From the NCBI RefSeq assembly GCF_002094305.1, contig NZ_LWTX01000002.1, positions 434,001 to 498,000 of the forward strand: a stretch of DNA of 64,000 nucleotides, in the 5' to 3' direction. Each line of letters starts with the position of its first letter. Within the stretch, counting starts at the first letter, position 1. Below are positions 1-6,568 of the stretch, in pieces. This DNA is from Prescottella equi. GTDB lineage: Bacteria > Actinomycetota > Actinomycetes > Mycobacteriales > Mycobacteriaceae. The notes under the pieces were generated by a model, which worked only from the letters and a program-made list of their open reading frames with translations, did no database searches and had not been told where the DNA came from. A program made the translations under genes and the position numbers.

Positions 1-1
1 C

Positions 2-382
2 GGGAAGCCCGAGGTCGTGACGCATCGGATCACTCAAGTCAGACGCACGTCACAGGGTGATCTGACCTTCGTGACGCACGGTGACAACAATCCGTCCCCA
101 GACGAGAGACCGGTTGTGCCCGAGCAGGTTCGGGGCAAGGTCTGGTATTCGATGCCTTACGTGGGCTATATCAACAACTACATCACAGGTAAGCAGCGTT
201 CGATCCTCCTGACGGTGGTCGTAGGCGGCCTGCTGATCTACGCGGTATCGATGTTCGTCAGTTCGAGTCGAGACAAGGCGCGCAGCCGTCGCCCAAAGCC
301 GATCGACCTTCGCGACGACGACTCCACCGCGACAGCCGTAATCCCGGTGATCGACGGCAACGCGTCGACCACAAAGAAATAA
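2..382 (+). CDS. Signal peptidase I, SipW/S26B type, C-terminal part (cut by window edge)
   Basis: The frame is open to the left edge (the codons before the GTG at 17 read G-K-P-E-V), so the gene starts outside the window. The fragment holds the second half of an archaeal/ER-type (S26B) signal peptidase: VTHRI with the catalytic His that replaces Lys in this class, then a THGDNN..PDE stretch with the conserved Asp residues, then a MPYVGYI strand. A membrane segment follows near fragment residues 63-82 and an Arg/Asp-rich tail. Its role would be to remove alternate signal peptides at the membrane. The next gene starts 12 bp later and encodes a likely substrate, so the two are probably one operon. 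The catalytic Ser lies outside the window. Confidence 0.8.
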   Translation, partial: GKPEVVTHRITQVRRTSQGDLTFVTHGDNNPSPDERPVVPEQVRGKVWYSMPYVGYINNYITGKQRSILLTVVVGGLLIYAVSMFVSSSRDKARSRRPKPIDLRDDDSTATAVIPVIDGNASTTKK

Positions 383-394
383 GAAGGGCCAACC

Positions 395-988
395 ATGTCT
401 CGCGACGAGCACTCCCACTCGCCTTCCACGGACGATGGCCGGATGCGTAGGGCACTGGGTGGCGGCCGAGTACGCGCTGCCCTTTCCCTCGGGATAGTCC
501 TCGGCCTGGGCGCCGTCGGCACAATGGCTGCGTGGAGCGATACCGCAACTGCGACCTCCGGGGCGTTCACACTTGCAACGATTGATCTGCAGCTCAACAA
601 CAACCCAGGCAACCCCACGGCCTATGCGTTCACTTCGCTCAACAGATCGGGCATGATGCCCGGCGACACCGCGCAGGCAACACTTCCCGTGCAGAACAAT
701 GGCACCTCGGACTTCAAGTACTCGATGTCGGCATCAGCGACGGGGGATGCTGCTCTCGCGCCGATGACGAAGGTGACTGTGCTCGAATCCACATGCACCA
801 CAGCAATCGCCGGCCCGCTCGGTTTGTCGACCACGGCCTCCACACCACTCATTACGACTGCACGCTCACTAGTCCAGAGCACATCCGAGACGCTCTGCCT
901 GCGAGTCGCCCTTGATCCCGGAGTGACGGTCGCCGCGCAGAACAAGTCCATCAATGTCTCGTTCGCCTTCTCCGCGACCACGGCGTGA
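395..988 (+). CDS. TasA/CalY-like exported protein with SipW-type signal
   Basis: 197 aa. A charged N-terminus is followed by a hydrophobic stretch near residues 28-46 ending in GTMAAWSDTATATSG, the layout of proteins exported through SipW-type peptidases (a small hydrophobic core, then A-x-(F/W)-(S/T)-D). The rest is a beta-rich secreted domain with NNNPGNP, a PGD motif (MMPGDTA) and one Cys pair, like the TasA/camelysin family whose members form extracellular fibres or surface proteins. The start ATG has agaaggg 6 bp upstream. It lies between two signal peptidase genes. Family placement rests on the signal and the PGD region; the function of this copy is not known. Confidence 0.75.
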   Translation: MSRDEHSHSPSTDDGRMRRALGGGRVRAALSLGIVLGLGAVGTMAAWSDTATATSGAFTLATIDLQLNNNPGNPTAYAFTSLNRSGMMPGDTAQATLPVQNNGTSDFKYSMSASATGDAALAPMTKVTVLESTCTTAIAGPLGLSTTASTPLITTARSLVQSTSETLCLRVALDPGVTVAAQNKSINVSFAFSATTA

Positions 989-995
989 GGTAGCC

Positions 996-2714
996 ATGTC
1001 CGATCAAGAGAAACACACCGACCGTCAGACACCCACCAGCCGGGTTTGGCGTGAAATTGCCCTCACGGTCGGCGGGATTGTCGGCCTGATATGCATCCTC
1101 GCAACACTCGCGGCAATGCTGTTCGGCGTCAAGCCACTGATCTTCCGATCCGGTTCGATGTCACCGGAGATCACCACGGGTTCGCTCGCGCTGTCTCACA
1201 ACGTTCCCGCTACCGAACTGAAGGTCGGGGACATCATCAGCGTGGAGAACGCCCAGGGCACCCGGATCACCCACCGCGTCCACGAAATTCAACAGAAGTC
1301 CGGCGACACTGTAATCGTCATGCTCAAGGGCGATGCCAACCAGGATCCCGACGTCGAACCCTATGTAATCACCCACGCGGACCGGGTATTCACGAGCGTC
1401 GGAGGCCTTGGCTACGCGGTTGCATGGCTTTCGAACCCTGCCGCGATCTTCCTAGGCGGCGCTTTCGTTGGCGCCCTCCTGATGATTGTGGTCCGCCCGA
1501 CCATCAAGAAGGACGACAGCGACGACGATCGTAGACCAGGCACGCGGTCACCGATCGACGACGCCATCACCACCGAATTCGTGCCCGTCATCGAGTCGAA
1601 GGTCGAACCCATCTCCCCCACACAGCGCTTCTCGAGCCCTTCCGCCCGATCATTGCTCGCCATCACGGCAGCCGCGGTTTCCGTATTCGCGCTCACCCAG
1701 GCCACGGGGACGTCTGCGGCATTCACCGACAGTGCTACTGCGAAGAGCGGGACATTGTCATCGGCGACAAAAGTCCTTCCCGCAATCTCATCGATCAGCG
1801 CATCTAACGCTGGCGCGGGCGGCACCCAATGGTGTGTCATGAATTGGCCGCATCTCGGCTATGGATTCACCTACTACATCGGCGTCTATCTGAACAATAC
1901 AGGCAATCCGGTCTGGGAAACCACGCGAGATCCAGGGGTCTCGGCCGCCACAGGTACGAATGTTACGGTCAGCGTTGGATCGTCAGAGACGGAGTACAGC
2001 GGCAGCACACGATACTTCACCACCCGCATTTACACAGTTAACCGCTACTCCGGCGAGCGGTCCTCCGATTGGCGCGGACAAGAAATCAAGCGCCGGGGGA
2101 TCTTCTACGAAGGTACGTGCAACGGCTATAAGGACAGTATCAGCGGGGCAAGCCTCGAGGGCTCCTTCGGAGATTTGAACGCACGGATGGCTGCCCCCAC
2201 ACAAACAACCTCAACCACCGCACCGACGACCGTGTCGATGCCGCCCAACACCAGTACCAGCACCGGCACCGGCACCGGCACCAGCGAACCCGCGACAACC
2301 ACCATCCCCGTCCCATCGCCACAGCCGAGCATCGGATCAACAACAACTCCCGCCACCACATCGTCGACGACGACGACACTGTCCCTCGCGCCGACAACCG
2401 CTGTCACTACCACTGCCACGGACACCGCGTTGGGCACCTCAGCGCAATCACAGTCACGTGACTACGCAGCAGCCCTTATGAGGTCGCCCGAAACCTCACA
2501 GACTGCGCTCGTGATCTCAAACAAGAATGGTGACGAGGTGAAGCGCATTCCGGTTTCGGCGTCGGCCACCTTCGAGTGGGATTCGTCCACAGACACCCTG
2601 TGGATCGTGGACGGCGGCCAACTGTACAAGGCGTCCGGCAGCACGTGGTCCAAGACCTCAGTAGACCCGACGTCCAGCGAAGTGCCTGCCGACATCGCAG
2701 CCCTGGTCGAATAA
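996..2714 (+). CDS. SipW-type signal peptidase fused to an exported Thr-rich domain
   Basis: 572 aa from the ATG at 996, preceded by gagg over the upstream stop; an ATG at 954 lies inside the previous gene and lacks a ribosome site. Residues 21-43 form a membrane segment. The S26B peptidase core follows: RSGSMSP with catalytic Ser54, ITHRVH with His93, KGDANQDPD with Asp113 and Asp117. A second membrane segment spans about 150-167. Then, unusually, residues 217-245 read as a SipW-type signal (hydrophobic run ending TSAAFTDSATAKSG), followed by a roughly 150-residue domain with two Cys, a 120-residue Thr/Ser/Pro linker, and a short C-terminal domain (DTLWIVDGGQLYK). The protein therefore looks like a peptidase carrying its own substrate. 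No function is known for the exported part. Confidence 0.8.
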   Translation: MSDQEKHTDRQTPTSRVWREIALTVGGIVGLICILATLAAMLFGVKPLIFRSGSMSPEITTGSLALSHNVPATELKVGDIISVENAQGTRITHRVHEIQQKSGDTVIVMLKGDANQDPDVEPYVITHADRVFTSVGGLGYAVAWLSNPAAIFLGGAFVGALLMIVVRPTIKKDDSDDDRRPGTRSPIDDAITTEFVPVIESKVEPISPTQRFSSPSARSLLAITAAAVSVFALTQATGTSAAFTDSATAKSGTLSSATKVLPAISSISASNAGAGGTQWCVMNWPHLGYGFTYYIGVYLNNTGNPVWETTRDPGVSAATGTNVTVSVGSSETEYSGSTRYFTTRIYTVNRYSGERSSDWRGQEIKRRGIFYEGTCNGYKDSISGASLEGSFGDLNARMAAPTQTTSTTAPTTVSMPPNTSTSTGTGTGTSEPATTTIPVPSPQPSIGSTTTPATTSSTTTTLSLAPTTAVTTTATDTALGTSAQSQSRDYAAALMRSPETSQTALVISNKNGDEVKRIPVSASATFEWDSSTDTLWIVDGGQLYKASGSTWSKTSVDPTSSEVPADIAALVE

Positions 2715-2800
2715 CGCCACGTTGCACCTGCATCCGTGCCGGTGCAACTCAATCACCGTCGGGCCGGGAATCTCGCACGAGGGGAATGGAAGACAATCCG

Positions 2801-3400
2801 ATGAACACACAGACGAGGGCCTTCAAGGTCGTGATCGCCGCGGCAGCGCTCGGCTCGACGCTGACTCTGACCGCCTGCGACTTCGGCAGCCTCGGTAGCG
2901 GAAGTGCCGGCGGCGCAACCACCACCACGCCGTCCGCACCCACCACAACGGCTCCCCCGACGACCATCGGTGGCGGCGGCAACGGATCGGGCTCGCTCTC
3001 GATCACTGAGGTCACCGCACCCACGTGGAGCGACCAGAACGGCCCGATCGACATCTCGTCGTTCCGCATCGTCCCCGGTGACGTTCTCACCTACAGGGGC
3101 AGCTACCGGATCAACCTCACCGGGACCGATCTGAAGGCTCGCCTCACCGCGGACAACATCACCTTCACCGGCAACGGACAGCTCGCGGGCAAGCTGCAGC
3201 CTCAGGTGACCGCGACCATCGGCGGCACCGTCGTCCCGGGTGGACCCACCGGCATAGTCGTCACCCCTACCCAGAACAATGCGATCGTCGACGTGGCAGC
3301 CAAGTTCACGTTCGATCCACAGACGTCCGGCGTTGTCGGACAGGCAGACTCGGCGAACTTCGCGGACTTCCGCGTCCGCCTCGAGCAGGTCATCTCCTAG
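2801..3400 (+). CDS. Exported protein of the alternate-signal family, with a lipobox
   Basis: 199 aa. The start at 2801 has ggaag 8 bp upstream; the ATG at 2786 is too close to its gaggggaa. The N-terminus has a hydrophobic stretch ending LTLTAC, so Cys26 fits a lipobox, followed by a Thr/Pro/Gly linker to about residue 65. The folded part contains FRIVPGDVLTYRGSY and repeated short beta segments, close to exported proteins that sit beside SipW genes in Rhodococcus (the RER_14450-like group, from memory). Unlike those, the signal here looks like a lipoprotein signal, so it may be processed by lipoprotein signal peptidase instead. It closes the island, and a strong hairpin follows directly. 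Confidence 0.65.
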   Translation: MNTQTRAFKVVIAAAALGSTLTLTACDFGSLGSGSAGGATTTTPSAPTTTAPPTTIGGGGNGSGSLSITEVTAPTWSDQNGPIDISSFRIVPGDVLTYRGSYRINLTGTDLKARLTADNITFTGNGQLAGKLQPQVTATIGGTVVPGGPTGIVVTPTQNNAIVDVAAKFTFDPQTSGVVGQADSANFADFRVRLEQVIS

Positions 3401-3409
3401 TTCCCGACA

Positions 3410-3456
3410 GAATCGAGGCCACCGGCGGACCCCCTCCCAGCCGGTGGCCTCGATTC
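3410..3456. terminator. 17-bp perfect hairpin
   Basis: Arms 3410-3426 and 3440-3456 are perfectly complementary (17 bp, GAATCGAGGCCACCGGC and its complement) with a 13-nt loop. It starts 9 bp after the stop of the exported protein gene. There is no clear T-run, as is common for actinobacterial terminators. Confidence 0.8.
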
Positions 3457-3544
3457 TCATTCCTGCGCCCTGCCGATCCGGCACCGGAGTCGGGTGAACG
3501 ACGGTGCGCGGGAATGGGCCGCGTGCGCACCCCTGGCGCACGCC

Positions 3545-3586
3545 ACGCAGCGCCGGTTCATCACCCCCCATGAACCGGCGCTGCGT
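3545..3586. terminator. Second 17-bp perfect hairpin
   Basis: Arms 3545-3561 and 3570-3586 match perfectly over 17 bp with an 8-nt C-rich loop. It sits between the plus-strand island and the minus-strand secreted protein gene. A role as terminator is likely, but it is not adjacent to either stop, so a second, unseen transcript end is possible. Confidence 0.6.
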
Positions 3587-3637
3587 CATATCCGCCTTGC
3601 CGAGACACCGAACCTGCCTAGCCGACCCGAAACGACA

Positions 3638-3690
3638 AACGGGCGGCTGTCCGACTATCGGCCGAGGGCCGTGCCGAACAACCGCCCGTT
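3638..3690 (-). terminator. Hairpin downstream of the secreted protein gene
   Basis: Arms 3638-3650 and 3678-3690 pair over 12 of 13 bases (AACGGGCGG and its complement at the ends), with a further small stem inside the loop. It lies 20 bp beyond the stop of the minus-strand gene at 3710 and is best read as its terminator. Confidence 0.55.
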
Positions 3691-3709
3691 CAGGGTCGGT
3701 AGAACGAAA

Positions 3710-4339
3710 TCAGGACGCGAGGCTGCCCGAGCTACCCGCGCCGGCGAAGAGGCAGGACAGCGAGCCCAGGGAACCGCTGGGGACGCAGCCGGGATCGGGT
3801 AGCTCACCCGGGGTGAAGCCGACGGACCAGCGCGGATTGATGGTGCCGTTCTGCGCCTGGTTGCCGGCGTCTGCGGGCATACCGCTCACCAGATCGATGG
3901 ACGCGACCGCGCCGGGCGCGAGGTGCACCCGGCCGATCTCCGTCAACGGCGCCACGGCGCCACCGTCGGTCAGCGTCACCGGCGTGCCGGCCGTGCCGTC
4001 GACGTCCACACGCACGCTGGCGATCATGTCGGGCGACACCTCGTACTCGCCCACCGCGAAGCCGGCCCAGCCCGCCACACCGGAGGCGTTGCGCACCTTG
4101 AAGCTGGTCTTCAGCTCCTCGCCGGGCACCAGCAGTCCGTTGTTCCACGAGATCTTCTCGGTGCCACCCCACGTGGTGCCGCCGTCGGACGAGTACTCGA
4201 CCGTCGCGGGCTCGTCGGCGCGCGCGACGGACGGCACGACGATCACGGCGAGGGCCGACAGGAAGAGGGCGAGCAGCACGGCGCCCAGGATCTTGCCCGG
4301 CACCGAGAGGCCTCCGGACACACGGGTGATTGCGGTCAT
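3710..4339 (-). CDS. Secreted protein of unknown function, TasA-like sequence style
   Basis: 209 aa from the ATG at 4339; the frame stays open for 29 more codons upstream but those read as noise. A Sec signal with a long hydrophobic core (residues 17-36) ends in ARA, giving probable cleavage after residue 41. The mature part begins with SSDGGTTWG and contains conserved-looking features: a LVPGEE turn, SFKVRN, VAGWAGF, and MPADAGNQAQNGTINP. This PGE turn and beta-rich pattern resemble proteins of the alternate-signal islands next door, though here the signal is ordinary. It is convergent with the island. I cannot assign a function. Confidence 0.65.
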   Translation of the reverse strand: MTAITRVSGGLSVPGKILGAVLLALFLSALAVIVVPSVARADEPATVEYSSDGGTTWGGTEKISWNNGLLVPGEELKTSFKVRNASGVAGWAGFAVGEYEVSPDMIASVRVDVDGTAGTPVTLTDGGAVAPLTEIGRVHLAPGAVASIDLVSGMPADAGNQAQNGTINPRWSVGFTPGELPDPGCVPSGSLGSLSCLFAGAGSSGSLAS

Positions 4340-4454
4340 TTCGCGGAGCCTAGGGCAGCAAACCTGGCCAAGCGTCCAATTCGGCGATATTGGATGGATC
4401 ACGCGAGACGAACTGCGGTACACCACGCGACGACCGGTGGCCTACCGTTGTGTT

Positions 4455-4694
4455 GTGACGAAAGAATCGAACCGCAACGACGCCGACGCCCCCACCGAGT
4501 CCGGCAAGGGACTGTTCTATGCGGCAGTCGTCAGCTTCCTGATCGGCATCGCGGCCATCGTCGCCATCTTCTTCGTCCACTCGCTCTCCGAGGGCGACCC
4601 GGGTCTGGTTCTCTACTTCCTGACCCTGGCGTGCCCGCTCGGCTTCGTACTCGCCGTCGCCTACGCCCTCCGCTCCGGCCGCCGGAGCCGCTGA
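4455..4694 (+). CDS. Small two-helix membrane protein
   Basis: 79 aa from the GTG at 4455. A charged N-terminus of about 20 residues is followed by two membrane segments (near 22-42 and 50-70) and a basic tail (RSGRRSR), which predicts both ends in the cytoplasm. The ribosome site is weak (the upstream sequence is ccgttgtgtt), so the start is uncertain, but no other start gives both helices. The stop is 11 bp before the YccF gene and the pair is probably co-transcribed. No family recognised. Confidence 0.6.
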   Translation: MTKESNRNDADAPTESGKGLFYAAVVSFLIGIAAIVAIFFVHSLSEGDPGLVLYFLTLACPLGFVLAVAYALRSGRRSR

Positions 4695-4705
4695 AAGGAA
4701 CGATC

Positions 4706-5110
4706 ATGAGGATCCTGCTGAACATCATCTGGCTGATCTTCGGCGGCCTGTGGCTGGCGCTGGGCTACTTCCTGGCCGGCCTCGTCATGTGCATCCTCAT
4801 CATCACGATTCCGTTCGGCATCGCCTCGTTCCGGATCGGCCTCTACGCGCTGTGGCCGTTCGGCAAGACCGTCGTCGACAAGCCGACGGCGGGTGTCGGC
4901 TCGCTCATCGGCAACGTGATCTGGCTGATCCTCGCGGGCATCTGGCTCGCGATCGGACACATCGCGACCGCATTGGCGATGGCCATCACGATCATCGGCA
5001 TCCCGCTGGCGATCGCGAACCTCAAGATGATCCCGATCTCACTGATGCCGCTCGGCAAGGAGATCGTCGACGTCGGGTCCCGCGATCAGGCCCAGTGGGC
5101 GCCCGCCTGA
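4706..5110 (+). CDS. yccF: YccF-domain inner membrane protein
   Basis: 134 aa, start ATG with aaagga 6 bp upstream. It has the twin-repeat layout of the YccF family: NIIWLIFGGLW near residue 6, then FGIASFRIG and a basic turn, then a second copy NVIWLILAGIW near residue 70 followed by IIGIPLAIANLKM. Four membrane segments are predicted. The family is widespread and uncharacterised. The length equals the family norm. It is likely co-transcribed with the small membrane protein just upstream. Confidence 0.85.
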   Translation: MRILLNIIWLIFGGLWLALGYFLAGLVMCILIITIPFGIASFRIGLYALWPFGKTVVDKPTAGVGSLIGNVIWLILAGIWLAIGHIATALAMAITIIGIPLAIANLKMIPISLMPLGKEIVDVGSRDQAQWAPA

Positions 5111-5165
5111 CACCGCACCACCCTCCCGGTCCGTTCCGAATTCTGAGACGAGCCTGCGGTATACC

Positions 5166-5181
5166 TGTGATCTCGCTCACA
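5166..5181. promoter_or_regulatory. Perfect CRP/GlxR-type operator upstream of rpf
   Basis: TGTGATCTCGCTCACA matches the consensus TGTGA-N6-TCACA at all ten fixed bases. It lies 437 bp before the rpf start and about 250 bp before the riboswitch, so it fits the promoter region of the rpf transcript. CRP control of rpfA in Mycobacterium tuberculosis and GlxR control of rpf2 in Corynebacterium are established; binding here is inference. The rest of 5111-5424 shows no gene. Confidence 0.7.
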
Positions 5182-5424
5182 TTACGCGGCGATAACGGGG
5201 CGGTGTCGGTCCGTGACCGTCCGGCGCTCGGCGCGACTAGCTGGGGATAAGCCGTCTCAATCGAATCCCGCACGCGAACAACACAAGACGCGCCGCGTTA
5301 TCAACCGGTGACATTGAGCGGCAAATTCTCGTACCGTCGTTTTCGGCCGCAACCTCGGCCACCCCGGGCCCGCCGCGCCAAACCCCGTCCAGTGGGCCCG
5401 GAAGTACCCACGAACCATCCATGG

Positions 5425-5600
5425 ACGGGGACGGGGGACCCAAGGTCCTCCGGGGAAGCAAGTCCCGAACGAGGGACGACCCCGCAGGCATCGGGAGAGC
5501 GATCTCCCTGGGGGTGAAGCCAGACCCGCTCCATCCAAGAGCGGCGAGGCCGGGCGACCTCTCAGTCCGAACCCGACAGCTGACCTCGCAGGCGCGTGCG
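5425..5600 (+). ncRNA. Cyclic di-AMP riboswitch (ydaO/yuaA class)
   Basis: The leader of rpf carries the conserved blocks of this class in order: GGGGGACCCAAGG near 5430, CCCTGGGGGTGAAGCC near 5508, then GCCGGGCGACC, TCCGAACCCGACAGCTGACC and CTCGCAGGCG up to about 5595. The last three blocks are nearly invariant in the family. The element ends just before the ribosome site (gagagga at 5601). c-di-AMP binding normally switches the downstream gene off, and rpf is a known target in actinobacteria. Outer boundaries are approximate. Confidence 0.9.
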
Positions 5601-5617
5601 GAGAGGAAACGACCGAC

Positions 5618-6250
5618 ATGAGCGGACGCCATCGCAAGCCGACCACCACCGGCCGCACCGTCGCCAAGGTCGCCGTCACCGGCGCCATCATGGGCGTGGG
5701 CGGCGTCGCCTTCGCCGGCACCGCCAACGCGGCGCCCGATTCCGACTGGGATCGCCTGGCGCAGTGCGAGGCCAGCGGCAACTGGGGCATCAACACCGGC
5801 AACGGCTACCAGGGCGGGCTGCAGTTCTCGCCCAGCACGTGGACCGGCCACGGCGGCGGCCAGTTCGCCGCCACCGCGGACAAGGCCACCCGTGAGCAGC
5901 AGATCGTCGTCGCCGAGCGGGTGCTCGCGTCGCAGGGCTGGGGCGCCTGGCCGTCCTGCTCCTCCAAGCTCGGTCTGAGCAGCGCGCCGTCGCAGCGCAG
6001 CGTCCCGGCCACCCCCGCGCCGGCCCCGGTCACCCCGGCTCCCGTCGCCACCACCCCCGCGGCCCCGGCCGCTCCCTCGGCCGTGCAGGCCGCCTTCGCC
6101 GGCATCGACGCGCTCCTCGACGCCGCCGCGAACAACGGCATCGTCATCCACCAGGACGTGCTCAACGCCTACGACGCCGCCAAGTCGTTCGACTTCAACC
6201 AGGTGGCCATGCAGAACATCGCCGGTATCGCGAACCAGTCGCAGAGCTGA
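5618..6250 (+). CDS. rpf: Resuscitation-promoting factor (secreted muralytic transglycosylase)
   Basis: 210 aa. The start ATG has gagagga 10 bp upstream. A signal peptide ends near AANA (residues 35-38). The Rpf domain spans about 41-115: [11 protein letters not shown] with catalytic Glu51, GLQFSPSTW, and a WPSC motif whose Cys114 can pair with Cys50. An Ala/Pro-rich linker (about 125-160) and a short helical C-terminus follow; there is no LysM or G5 domain. Rpf enzymes cleave peptidoglycan glycan strands at the cell surface and wake dormant cells. Expression appears to be set by a CRP-type site and a c-di-AMP riboswitch. The location near the XPB helicase matches the rpfA neighbourhood of mycobacteria. 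Confidence 0.95.
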   Translation: MSGRHRKPTTTGRTVAKVAVTGAIMGVGGVAFAGTANAAPDSDWDRLAQCEASGNWGINTGNGYQGGLQFSPSTWTGHGGGQFAATADKATREQQIVVAERVLASQGWGAWPSCSSKLGLSSAPSQRSVPATPAPAPVTPAPVATTPAAPAAPSAVQAAFAGIDALLDAAANNGIVIHQDVLNAYDAAKSFDFNQVAMQNIAGIANQSQS

Positions 6251-6270
6251 GATCGCCCCACCCGGAACAG

Positions 6271-6307
6271 CGAACGGGCCCCTCACCATCGGTGAGGGGC
6301 CCGTTCG
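6271..6307 (+). terminator. Rho-independent terminator after rpf
   Basis: A 17-bp perfect stem (arms 6271-6287 and 6291-6307, CGAACGGGCCCCTCACC and complement) with a 3-nt loop, followed by a GTT-rich stretch, starts 20 bp after the rpf stop. Confidence 0.85.
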
Positions 6308-6319
6308 GTTGTGTGTGCG

Positions 6320-6508
6320 TCAGCGGTTGATCACGGTGTGCGGGTGCACGTAGGGCAGAGAATCCACCGGAAGGGGGAACTCCGTCTCCTCGCCGAACGG
6401 CGAGAGATTGCCGGCACGACTGGAAGACAACTCGGTCACCGCGTGATCTCCATCCGCAGTTTCCGGCCACCCTGGATCGACATAGCGCTTCTTCGAATTG
6501 TTAGCCAC
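6320..6508 (-). CDS. Small hypothetical protein
   Basis: 62 aa from a GTG at 6508. It is polar and Pro-rich with a basic N-terminus (MANNSKKRYVDPGWP), an acidic middle, and a C-terminus PYVHPHTVINR. It has no signal or membrane segment. The composition differs from the junk frames around it, and it fills the gap between the rpf terminator and the next gene, which is why I keep it. Mycobacterium also has a short unknown gene between its helicase pair and rpfA, but I cannot confirm homology. No Shine-Dalgarno sequence is clear. Confidence 0.55.
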   Translation of the reverse strand: MANNSKKRYVDPGWPETADGDHAVTELSSSRAGNLSPFGEETEFPLPVDSLPYVHPHTVINR

Positions 6509-6568
6509 GCGCCCATTTTGACAGGAGTGCGAAGCGCGGTACAGCCCAGGTCACTAATCTCATAGGCG

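Noticed and set aside
2200-2420. Tandem Thr/Ser/Pro codon repeats (including ACCGGC units)
   Set aside because: These encode the low-complexity linker of the fusion protein and are not a DNA repeat array or CRISPR.
3504-4454. Upstream extension of the small membrane protein frame
   Set aside because: The frame is open only because it is antisense to the secreted protein gene; it has no ribosome site and reads as low-complexity sequence. Only the part from 4455 is kept.
6518-6560. TTGACA at 6518 as -35 for the TAATCT box before the 766-aa gene
   Set aside because: The spacing is 31 bp, too long for one promoter; only the -10 box is considered.
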